Shown: positions 1 through 6,128 of the stretch, piece after piece
Layout of the letters: each line of letters begins with the position of its first letter
Numbering within the stretch: position 1 is the first letter of the stretch
NCBI GenBank assembly: GCA_902493855.1
Contig: CABUQV010000028.1
Span: 1-20,456, forward strand
Length of the DNA stretch: 20,456 nt
Source: an uncultured Collinsella sp.
Lineage (GTDB): Bacteria; Actinomycetota; Coriobacteriia; Coriobacteriales; Coriobacteriaceae
Direction: 5' to 3'
Program-made: the position numbers and the translations under genes
Notes under the pieces: generated by a model
Seen by the model: the letters and a program-made list of their open reading frames with translations, nothing else
Told to the model about the DNA's origin: nothing
The model's database searches: none

Positions 1-140
1 AAATCCAAGTTAGACCATTTCAAATGGTTCGATGTCTGCCCGGATGCGACACTGAAGTAAGTGTCCATCCTCGCAGTATCCGGTTCTCAAGGTGCACGCC
101 CCGCGGCTGATCCGGTCCGACCGGGCCGCGCGGCAAGGAG
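1..140 (-). other. Putative rRNA-operon leader (boxA-like motif and hairpins), cut by left edge
   Basis: No credible ORF is present. Read on the minus strand, positions 95-71 give CACCTTGAGAACCGGATACT, which resembles the boxA-type motif (CTTTGAAAACT / TTTGAGAACT) found in rRNA leaders and 16S-23S spacers of Gram-positives and Actinobacteria. It is preceded by a GC-rich hairpin (about 101-133, core CCGGTC/GACCGG at 112-124). It is followed by a strong hairpin (42-70, arms GGATG-GACAC / GTGTC-CATCC with one bulged G). A short inverted repeat, ACCATTT/AAATGGT, lies at 14-28. A leader fits better than a spacer because a protein gene, not 16S rRNA, lies upstream. No convincing promoter is visible. 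The rRNA gene itself would lie off the left edge, so this is inference. Confidence 0.4.
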
Positions 141-279
141 ATATATTGCCAGACCGGAGGGGCCCCGCGGGCGGGAATCTGGGCGTACACATTTCCTACA
201 CAGTTTGGGATTCGACTAACGTTTGCCAGCCGTTAACTACCGCTCGCCGAGCATCTCTTTATATAAGGCAGTCTCATGG

Positions 280-1680
280 TTAAAGCGGATACGTCCCCCT
301 AGCTAAAGCACAGCCAGCATCGAGCAACTCATCGCGTTCTTCCACCGAGAACCCCTCGGCGTAGACGCGCACCACTGGTTCGGTCCCACTAGGACGGACC
401 AGCAGCCACGTGTCATCCTCGAATGCCAAACGCAAGCCATCCATATGACTAACGTTTTGCGGCACCTTGCCACAAATCGACTTGGGGTTTACGCCCGGCA
501 GCAGGGTTCGTAACGTTTCGGCATCTTCGGCCTCAAGGCGCAAATCGCGTCGACCGTAACTCGTCTTACCAAAACTGTCCTCGAGTTGGTCGACCAGAAC
601 GCCCAAAGGCGCGTCCGTCTTTGCCATAAGCTCACACAGAATTAGACAGGCGAGGATTCCATCGCGCTCGGGCATATGCGCGGCGATGCCGATACCACCG
701 GCTTCTTCACCGCCTATGAGGACGCCGCCCTTCTTCATCTCTGCCGCTATATATTTGAAACCGACCGGTTTGACGGTCACGCGGCAGCCAAGCGCCTCGG
801 CAATGCGACGCACGAGCGTCGAGCACGAAAGATTGACGACGACGCGCCCCTCCAAATTACGAAATTGAACCAAGTCGCCCAAAACGAGCGCCATGATCTG
901 ATGCGGATGAATATATCTGCCGCGCTCGTCAACCGCGCCGATACGGTCGGCGTCGCCGTCGGTCACCAGGCCAGCGCAAGCTCCGTCCTCGATAACCGTG
1001 CGCTCGCAAGCGTCCACCCAAGGCTCAACGGGGTCGGGGCAGATATCTTCTTGGTCAGACGCCTGCCCGGCGTGAATCTCGTGCACCTCAACGCCAAGCT
1101 CGCGCAGCAAGTCGGCTAGATAGCCCTGGGCTGCGCCGCCCATGGGATCGACAACCACGCGCAGGTGCGCGGCGCGGATGGCCTCGGCATCGACAAACGA
1201 TGCCACCGCCTGCATATAGTCAGGAATAATATCCGCGGTGCGATATTGCCCCTCGATCCCCATTGGCTCGGGAGCCATGGTCTCTTCGAGCTCTTCGATG
1301 ACATCCTGGTTGGCGGTCGAGCCGTCACCCATGCGAATCTTGAGGCACAGATAACCCTGCGGATGATGGGACCCCGTCACCATGAGCGCGCCGCACGCCT
1401 CACCGTCATAAGCCGCCGCCCACGTAAGGGCAGGGGTCGGAACAGGTCGCGAAGCGAGCACGGCGTCCAGCTCGTGCGCTGCTAGCACGCCCGCCGCAAG
1501 CTCAGCGAACTCGCGCGCCAGGGGCCGGGTGTCGAACCCTATATATACCGTTTTGCCCGGATTGGTCTTTTGCCACAACTCGCCGACGGCATCGGCGATA
1601 CGGGCAACGTTATCGGCAGTGAAGTCTTCATCGACGCGAGCGCGCCAACCGTCAGTTCCAAAATGAATTATCGCGCACAC
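280..1680 (-). CDS. Phosphoglucomutase/phosphomannomutase family protein
   Basis: Alpha-D-phosphohexomutase family enzyme, 466 aa from the chosen start, moving phosphate between C1 and C6 of a hexose (or hexosamine) phosphate in the cytoplasm. All four family loops are visible: the phosphoserine loop VTGSHHP (Ser104, a variant of TASHNP), the metal loop DGDADR (241-246), the sugar-specificity loop GGEEAGG (323-329) and the C-terminal phosphate-binding loop RPSGTEP (429-435). The N-terminus IHFGTDGWRA is typical of the family. I choose the GTG at 1680 because it puts this motif at the N-terminus and has a GAGG ribosome-binding site 9 nt upstream; the in-frame ATG at 1764 would add 28 unrelated residues. 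The gene follows the terminator of the upstream gene, so it probably has its own promoter. Substrate (glucose, mannose or glucosamine phosphate) cannot be told from the motifs. Confidence 0.93.
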   Translation of the reverse strand: MCAIIHFGTDGWRARVDEDFTADNVARIADAVGELWQKTNPGKTVYIGFDTRPLAREFAELAAGVLAAHELDAVLASRPVPTPALTWAAAYDGEACGALMVTGSHHPQGYLCLKIRMGDGSTANQDVIEELEETMAPEPMGIEGQYRTADIIPDYMQAVASFVDAEAIRAAHLRVVVDPMGGAAQGYLADLLRELGVEVHEIHAGQASDQEDICPDPVEPWVDACERTVIEDGACAGLVTDGDADRIGAVDERGRYIHPHQIMALVLGDLVQFRNLEGRVVVNLSCSTLVRRIAEALGCRVTVKPVGFKYIAAEMKKGGVLIGGEEAGGIGIAAHMPERDGILACLILCELMAKTDAPLGVLVDQLEDSFGKTSYGRRDLRLEAEDAETLRTLLPGVNPKSICGKVPQNVSHMDGLRLAFEDDTWLLVRPSGTEPVVRVYAEGFSVEERDELLDAGCALARGTYPL

Positions 1681-1720
1681 GCGCAGACACCTCACAGTGT
1701 TTGGATCATGGTACGCATGG

Positions 1721-1747
1721 GGTATACCCGCAACATGCACTCGGCAA
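1721..1747 (-). promoter_or_regulatory. Possible promoter of the phosphohexomutase gene
   Basis: Minus strand TTGCCG (1747-1742), 15-bp spacer, TATACC (1726-1721). The predicted start point is about 35 nt before the GTG and lies downstream of the preceding terminator. The spacer is short and the match partial, so this is tentative. Confidence 0.3.
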
Positions 1748-1804
1748 CCTGCCGGCACCAGCATTCACCATTTGGGCAAATGCTGCCGAGGACATGCAGG
1801 CAAT

Positions 1805-1832
1805 AAAAAACCGCCCCGTATGGAGCGGTTTT
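1805..1832 (-). terminator. Intrinsic terminator after the homocysteine methyltransferase gene
   Basis: On the minus strand the arms are AAAACCGCTCC and GGGGCGGTTTT, an 11-bp stem with one G-U pair and loop ATAC, running into six U residues. It starts 5 nt past the stop codon. The G-U pair becomes a C-A mismatch on the plus strand, so it is built for minus-strand transcription. Confidence 0.88.
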
Positions 1833-1837
1833 GCCCT

Positions 1838-2731
1838 TTATATATCGAGCGCCTCGGCCATCGCTGCCGTAGTGATTGCCGTGGTTCCACAGCAACTGCC
1901 CACCATTGCGGCACCGGCATGTCTCCATTCGATGCATGCGCGCGCGAAAGCTTCGGGGTTCTCGTGCCATACGGGGCCATCCTGAGTCTGGACCGGATCG
2001 CCTACGTTGGGACGCACCGTGACGGGAGTAGTCGCCGATGCAACCATCCTGGGCACCGCCGCGTTCGCGGCCGCAAGCGAACAGCAATTAACACCAACCG
2101 AGTTTGCGCCGTGTTTTTCGGCGTACAAAACGGCTGCCTCGATGTTGAGGCCATCGCCCAACAGGTCGCCTTTTTCGTCAACGACAAAACTCACCAGAAC
2201 AGGCATGCCGTCGGCGGCATCTCGAGCGCCGGCAAGCATGGGCTGCAAATTACGGATAGACGTCACCGTCTCGATCAGCAGACCGTCAACGCCAGCATTG
2301 AGCAAGGCGTGCGCCTGTTCGCGCGCAATGCCTCGGATTTCACGATACTCGGCAGAGTCCTCGGCAAACCACTCAATACCGATCGGGCCCATCGAGCCCA
2401 GCAGCAGCTGAGGGTGCGCCTGGCGGGCATCGTCGACGGCCCCGCGATTGACCTCCGCCACGGACGGCGAAATCTGGTCGTGCTTGAGGGCATAGCTCGA
2501 TGCCTGAAAGGTGTTGGTAATGAGCACCTGCGCGCCGGCGGCGACATACAAGCGATGGATACGAGAAACGGTCTGCGGCTCTGCCAGATTCCAAAACGCC
2601 GGTGGAATGTCGGCGGCATCGTACTCACTCAACAAGACACTGCCCATGGGACCCTGCGCCAACAAGGTCTCGCTCGACAAGCGGCGCGCAAGTTCCTCGG
2701 CACCAAAGCGGTTGTAATAACTCGTATCCAT
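1838..2731 (-). CDS. mmuM: Homocysteine S-methyltransferase family protein (MmuM-like)
   Basis: Predicted cytosolic zinc enzyme, 297 aa, that methylates homocysteine to methionine, in stand-alone members usually from S-methylmethionine or S-adenosylmethionine. Length fits the single-domain family; the fused cobalamin or folate-reductase domains seen in larger relatives are absent. Zinc-ligand motifs are visible: GVNCCS (Cys216/217) and GSCCGTT (Cys280, Cys281). Other family-like stretches are TNTFQAS (72-78) and GSMGPIG (112-118). It starts at ATG 2731, 10 nt after the stop of the metalloregulator gene, so the two are almost surely one transcript, ended by the terminator at 1805-1832. The methyl donor cannot be read from sequence; betaine or another donor is possible. 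The family call is firm, the symbol less so. Confidence 0.88.
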   Translation of the reverse strand: MDTSYYNRFGAEELARRLSSETLLAQGPMGSVLLSEYDAADIPPAFWNLAEPQTVSRIHRLYVAAGAQVLITNTFQASSYALKHDQISPSVAEVNRGAVDDARQAHPQLLLGSMGPIGIEWFAEDSAEYREIRGIAREQAHALLNAGVDGLLIETVTSIRNLQPMLAGARDAADGMPVLVSFVVDEKGDLLGDGLNIEAAVLYAEKHGANSVGVNCCSLAAANAAVPRMVASATTPVTVRPNVGDPVQTQDGPVWHENPEAFARACIEWRHAGAAMVGSCCGTTAITTAAMAEALDI

Positions 2732-2741
2732 ATATATCCCG

Positions 2742-3164
2742 CTATTCCTCGACGCTGATTCCCTGCTTTTCGAGATAGGCGAGCCAGCGGCTCATCGTGT
2801 CCTCGGATAGCGCATGCTCCATCATGCAGGCCTCGGAATCGGCTCGCTCAAATTCGACACCGAGCTCCTGAACCAAAAACGTGCGGATGAGGCGATGACG
2901 GTACCAGATAGCCGTGCCAACCTCGCGGCCGCGATCGGTCAGGATCACCTTGCCGTAGTGCGATTGCTCGACAAGCTCGGATGCCTTGAGAGCCGAAACC
3001 GCTTTATTGACCGATGCCTTGGAGACGCCAAGGCGCTGCGCGATGTCGACCGATCGAACGCCGTTGGTTTCCCCCTCTTCGCTTTCAATGCGAACCATGC
3101 ACTCCAAGTAGTCTTCGTTCGCCACCGTCAGATGCAGTTCGCGCGAGCTATTTGTCGTATCCAT
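2742..3164 (-). CDS. DtxR/MntR-family metal-dependent transcriptional regulator
   Basis: A 140-aa regulator with an N-terminal winged helix-turn-helix (VRSVDIAQRLGVSKASVNK, about 36-54) and a metal-binding/dimerisation domain. It lacks the C-terminal SH3-like domain of DtxR and IdeR and so has the length of MntR. Probable metal ligands are Asp18 and Glu21 (EDYLE), His90 (YRHRL), and Cys113, Glu116 and His117 (EACMMEH). The Asp/Glu pair is MntR-like, while the Cys in EACxxEH is DtxR-like, so metal choice (Mn or Fe) is open. Start ATG 3164 is preferred over the ATG at 3185 because GGAAG precedes it at proper spacing and nothing precedes the other. It is divergent from pepT and co-transcribed with the downstream homocysteine methyltransferase. 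Confidence 0.9.
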   Translation of the reverse strand: MDTTNSSRELHLTVANEDYLECMVRIESEEGETNGVRSVDIAQRLGVSKASVNKAVSALKASELVEQSHYGKVILTDRGREVGTAIWYRHRLIRTFLVQELGVEFERADSEACMMEHALSEDTMSRWLAYLEKQGISVEE

Positions 3165-3195
3165 GATCTTCCGTCCCTTCTGCATTCAATGGCTG

Positions 3196-3246
3196 ATTCT
3201 ACCCCATCCAAGCGTCGCGGTATGTCGTGGCATACCGTGCTAGAGT
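3196..3246. promoter_or_regulatory. Divergent promoters of the DtxR-like gene and pepT with shared inverted repeat
   Basis: Minus-strand -10 TAGAAT (3201-3196) faces the regulator gene. Plus-strand extended -10 TGCTAGAGT (3238-3246) faces pepT. Between them lies a perfect inverted repeat, CGGTATG (3218-3224) - 6 nt - CATACCG (3231-3237). It overlaps the -35 position of both promoters, neither of which has a consensus -35 box. This layout suggests a shared operator or activator site. Leaders would be about 25 nt (regulator) and 32 nt (pepT). Confidence 0.5.
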
Positions 3247-3284
3247 TCTTGTTGCACACGACGACCAAGATTGGAGCGGTCTTT

Positions 3285-4532
3285 ATGGAAAACACCACCA
3301 CGAACCCCGATGTCCTCGAGCGCTTTTTGCGCTACGTCCAGATCAACACGCAGTCCGAGGATGCAAACTGCGACCAGGTACCCTCGAGCGCCGTTCAGTT
3401 TGACCTTGCCAACGTGCTGGCTAAAGAGCTGCGCGAGCTTGGTGCGGAAGATGCCCACGTGACCGAGCACGCCTATGTCTGCGCGCATATCCCCGCAAGT
3501 GCGGCCGCTGAGGACAAGCCCGCCCTGGGCCTGATCGCCCATCTCGACACCACCGAAGTTGCACCGGGTGCCGGCGTGAAACCGCACATCGTACACTACG
3601 AAGGCGGCGACCTGGTCTGCGGCACGGTTGACGGTAAGCCCGTTGCCATGAGTACCGCCAAGCTTCCCGCCCTGAACGACCTCGCAGGTGAGGACCTGGT
3701 CTGCAGCGATGGCACCACGCTGCTGGGCGCGGACGACAAGGCAGGCGTCGCCGAGATCATGTCGCTTGTCGCGCGTATCGCTCAGGACCCCTCTCTGCCC
3801 CATCCCGCACTCGGCATTTGCTTCTGCCCTGACGAGGAGATCGGCCACGGAGCCGAGCTGTTGGATATCGATACCTTTGGCTGCAAGTACGCCTACACGG
3901 TCGACGGCGGCCCCATCGGCGAACTGGAGTGGGAATGCTTTAACGCCGCCGAGGCGACCGTCTGCTTTGAGGGCCAGTCCATCCACCCGGGCGACGCCAA
4001 AGGCCGTATGGTCAACGCAGGCAATCTGTTCTGCGACTTCAACGCGTTGCTCCCCTACGTGCAGCGCCCGGAGTATACGGAAGGCTACGAGGGCTTTTAT
4101 CACCTTGAGGGTGTATCTGCGACCGTCGATCACGCCACAGCGCGCTATATCGTCCGCGACCATGACGCCGCCAAGTTCCAGCAGAAACTCGACCTTATTG
4201 ATGCCGCCGCCTCGATGCTCAACCAGCGTCTGGGTGAGGAGCGCGTGACGGTCGAGATTAAGCAGCAGTATCGAAATATGGCCGAGATCGTTCGTGACTA
4301 TCCCGAGCTTATTGATGTTGCCAAGGAAGCCTACCTTGCCTGCGGCGTTGAGCCCCAAGTGCTGCCAATTCGTGGCGGCACCGACGGCGCTCAGCTGTCG
4401 TTCCGCGGTCTGCCCTGCCCCAACCTTTCCACCGGCGGCTATTGCTACCACGGCGTCAACGAGTTTGTCCCGGTCAGTTCGCTCGTCAAGATGACCGACG
4501 TGCTCCAGGAGCTCGTCGCCCGCTTTGCATAA
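3285..4532 (+). CDS. pepT: Peptidase T (tripeptide aminopeptidase)
   Basis: M20 metallopeptidase, 415 aa (the family is about 408), releasing the N-terminal residue from tripeptides in the cytoplasm with a di-zinc centre. Visible motifs: AHLDTTE (zinc ligand His86 and Asp88), LGADDKAG (bridging Asp150), PDEEIGHG (catalytic Glu184 and ligand Glu185), TVDGGP (Asp207) and CYHGVNEF (ligand His389). The dimerisation-domain motif FEGQSIHPGDAKGRMVNA is also present and typical of PepT. Start ATG 3285 has GGAG 9 nt upstream and matches the family N-terminus. The open frame runs further upstream only because it crosses the divergent regulator gene. It is the only plus-strand gene and a single-gene unit, bounded by its own promoter and the terminator at 4557-4598. 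Confidence 0.95.
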   Translation: MENTTTNPDVLERFLRYVQINTQSEDANCDQVPSSAVQFDLANVLAKELRELGAEDAHVTEHAYVCAHIPASAAAEDKPALGLIAHLDTTEVAPGAGVKPHIVHYEGGDLVCGTVDGKPVAMSTAKLPALNDLAGEDLVCSDGTTLLGADDKAGVAEIMSLVARIAQDPSLPHPALGICFCPDEEIGHGAELLDIDTFGCKYAYTVDGGPIGELEWECFNAAEATVCFEGQSIHPGDAKGRMVNAGNLFCDFNALLPYVQRPEYTEGYEGFYHLEGVSATVDHATARYIVRDHDAAKFQQKLDLIDAAASMLNQRLGEERVTVEIKQQYRNMAEIVRDYPELIDVAKEAYLACGVEPQVLPIRGGTDGAQLSFRGLPCPNLSTGGYCYHGVNEFVPVSSLVKMTDVLQELVARFA

Positions 4533-4556
4533 GGAACTCGAACAATCTAGGTAAGC

Positions 4557-4598
4557 AAAACCGCCCCGTCCTCAAAAACCGAGAACGGGACGGTTTTT
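4557..4598 (+). terminator. Bidirectional terminator between pepT and the LCP gene
   Basis: Arms AAAACCG-CCCGT-CTC and GAG-ACGGG-CGGTTTT surround loop AAAAACC, followed by five T on the plus strand, 24 nt after the pepT stop. Two C-A mismatches on the plus strand become G-U pairs on the minus strand, so the minus-strand RNA folds better. It can serve both pepT and leftward transcripts from the LCP gene. Confidence 0.8.
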
Positions 4599-4620
4599 GG
4601 TGCAAGGGGAGTAGTCAGCA

Positions 4621-4729
4621 CCGCAGGTTGAGCCAATGTCAGCGAGCGACGTCCAAGGCAAACAAGTTGGCATGAAAAAGGCAGGGCATTGACCTTCTGG
4701 TCATGCCCTGCCTTTTGAATGACAAATTG
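4621..4729 (+). repeat. Dispersed intergenic element, copy 1
   Basis: This aligns with 20350-20456. The first 25 nt match at 20 positions (shared core GTCAGCGA at 4638-4645). The next 27 nt are less conserved but of identical length, then comes TGAAA, then a hairpin whose sequence differs between copies. Both end in a TTGAA..CA.ATTG block (4715-4729; 12 of 15 identical). Orientation is the same in both copies. No ORF runs through it. I do not recognise the family; a repeat unit encoding a structured RNA or a REP-like element is possible. Confidence 0.6.
4676..4716 (-). terminator. Long hairpin, probable terminator for the LCP transcript
   Basis: AAAAGGCAGGGCA (4676-4688) pairs with TGCCCTGCCTTTT (4704-4716), and TGACC with GGTCA inside. 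This gives 18 bp with one bulged T and loop TTCT. On the minus strand the stem runs into five U. It also forms the hairpin of the dispersed element, so its role may not be only termination. Confidence 0.6.
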
Positions 4730-4788
4730 CCGCCTTGGGCGGCGCGCAGCGTCGAGCCGTTACGGCGTTTGGTAAAACGCCGTAACTT
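4715..4788 (+). repeat. Tandem structured repeat, unit A
   Basis: A 74-nt unit repeated 94 nt further on (4809-4882) without gaps. Over 4727-4788 it is 49 of 62 identical to unit B. It holds a small GC hairpin (GCCGCC-TTG-GGCGGC), a conserved linker (GCAGCGTC.AGC) and a 12-bp hairpin (GTTACGGCGTTT-GGTA-AAACGCCGTAAC). Its first 15 nt are also the end of the dispersed element. Confidence 0.7.
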
Positions 4789-4792
4789 TTTT
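4759..4792 (+). terminator. Terminator-like hairpin of unit A (plus strand)
   Basis: Perfect 12-bp stem GTTACGGCGTTT / AAACGCCGTAAC, loop GGTA, followed by six T (4787-4792). It is a good plus-strand intrinsic terminator by form. No plus-strand gene lies between it and the pepT terminator, so it would be a back-up for pepT or end a short RNA from the region. Confidence 0.55.
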
Positions 4793-4808
4793 GATCATGC
4801 CGCCGAAG

Positions 4809-4882
4809 TTGAAAGGCAGGTTGCCGCTCTGGCGGGTTTGCAGCGTCAAGCGGTTACGCGGTTTGGTAAAACCGCGTAACTT
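4809..4882 (+). repeat. Tandem structured repeat, unit B
   Basis: Second unit, with stem GTTACGCGGTTT-GGTA-AAACCGCGTAAC (4853-4880). Compared with unit A, two base pairs of the stem are swapped on both arms, so the palindrome stays perfect. It lacks the six-T tail of unit A; instead its last two bases belong to the LCP stop codon on the opposite strand. Confidence 0.7.
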
Positions 4883-6116
4883 AGTAGTTGGCCTCGTAGC
4901 CGTTGCCGTCGCCGGTGGGCTCTTCGTAGTAGTCCGAATCGCTCGAATCGCTTGAGTCATCGGAATCGTCAGAGCTGACCGATGAGGTTGCGGTACCGTT
5001 TGCGTAATCGTCAGACGTGTTGTTGTTCAGGTCGCCAATCGTAGAGCTGGAACCGTCGGAAAGACCCATGGTGTTGGGACCCTTGGGATCCTTGCCGGCA
5101 TCGACGCGCTCCATCATTTCCTTGAGCTCGTCCTCGTAGACAAAGACGTAGCTCACACCGTCGATCATGGTGCTGTCGTCGGCGTACGAGGGCAGGTTGG
5201 CCGAGTAGATACCGTCGACATCCATACCGCGCATGGCGTTGACCGTAGCCACGATATCCTGAACGCTCATATCGGTTACGAGCATATCGGACAGCGAATT
5301 AACCAGGCCAAAAATCTTCGTGGCATCGAAGTTATTGAGAATCTGGTTGGCAAGGGCGCCAAGCACCTGACGCTGGTGGCGCATGCGCGTGTAATCGCCG
5401 TCGGCATAGGTGTAGCGGCAGCGGGCGTAGGTAAGGGCGGTGGCACCGTCCATATGCTGCTGGCCAGCGGTAATCTTAATATCCAGGTGCTCGGGGTCGT
5501 CAACATCATCGGTTGCGTTAATGTCGATACCGCCAACCGAATCAATCAGCGCCTGCATACCGTCGAAGCTGACCTCGGCATAGTGGGAAATCTGAACACC
5601 GCACAGCTCGTTGACCGCCTCGACCATGGCCTCGGCGCCGCCAACGGTATGGCAGGCGTTGATCTTCATGGTCTCGCCCTTGTACTCGACCTTGGTGTCG
5701 CGCGGAACGGAAATGAGCGTCGCCTGCTTTTGCGTGGGGTCGATGCGTGCCAGGATAATCGAGTCGGCACGGTACGTATCCTCGCCCGGACGGCCGTCGG
5801 TGCCAAGAAGCAGCACGTAGAACGGATCCTTTGCCTCATCGGTGTCAACCAGAACCCGACGCAGATTGTCGGTAATGACATTGGAATCGCCGAGCTTGCC
5901 CATAATGGTGGCAAACCACAGGCCGGCAGCGGTAGTGGCACTCAGCAGCACGCCAAGCACGACAATGAGCGCGACGTGACGAATCGTGTGGCTACGACGA
6001 CGTTGACGAGCGCGCTCGGAATAGCGAGCCACGTTATCGCGACTGTAGATCTTGGCCTGCGCACCAGTTGAGGGTCTTCGGGCGGTGGTATCCGCGAGGG
6101 GCTTTTTATTAAACAT
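4881..6116 (-). CDS. LytR-CpsA-Psr (LCP) family cell-wall ligase
   Basis: Membrane-anchored enzyme of 411 aa, predicted to attach polyprenyl-phosphate-linked glycopolymers (teichoic-acid-like or capsule) to peptidoglycan. Order: basic cytoplasmic N-terminus (1-46), one membrane helix (about 47-70), then the extracytoplasmic LCP domain. Its hallmarks are LLLGTDGRP (102-110), ADSIILARID (117-126), ISVPRDT (135-141), INACHTVGG (152-160) and the Arg-rich YARCRYTYADGDYTRMRHQRQ region (230-250). A Ser/Asp/Asn-rich tail (about 354-411) is probably disordered. Start ATG 6116 is chosen because AGG lies 6 nt upstream; a TTG two codons earlier is less likely. It lies 12 nt downstream of murA and is surely co-transcribed with it. 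Its stop codon touches repeat unit B. Confidence 0.93.
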   Translation of the reverse strand: MFNKKPLADTTARRPSTGAQAKIYSRDNVARYSERARQRRRSHTIRHVALIVVLGVLLSATTAAGLWFATIMGKLGDSNVITDNLRRVLVDTDEAKDPFYVLLLGTDGRPGEDTYRADSIILARIDPTQKQATLISVPRDTKVEYKGETMKINACHTVGGAEAMVEAVNELCGVQISHYAEVSFDGMQALIDSVGGIDINATDDVDDPEHLDIKITAGQQHMDGATALTYARCRYTYADGDYTRMRHQRQVLGALANQILNNFDATKIFGLVNSLSDMLVTDMSVQDIVATVNAMRGMDVDGIYSANLPSYADDSTMIDGVSYVFVYEDELKEMMERVDAGKDPKGPNTMGLSDGSSSTIGDLNNNTSDDYANGTATSSVSSDDSDDSSDSSDSDYYEEPTGDGNGYEANY

Positions 6117-6128
6117 AGGCAACCTGTA

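Noticed and set aside
1..60. GGTTCGA-like stretch that could suggest a tRNA T-arm
   Set aside because: No acceptor, D or anticodon arms can be folded around it.
92..283. Short plus-strand ORF (63 codons) in the left intergenic region
   Set aside because: No family resemblance, no convincing ribosome-binding site, and it overlaps the rRNA-leader-like structures.
3240..4451. A 403-codon minus-strand open frame opposite pepT
   Set aside because: Antisense of a gene with all zinc ligands of peptidase T.
4600..4880. A CRISPR array, suggested by the repeated hairpins
   Set aside because: There are only two units, each with internal variation and a 20-nt gap, and no cas genes nearby.
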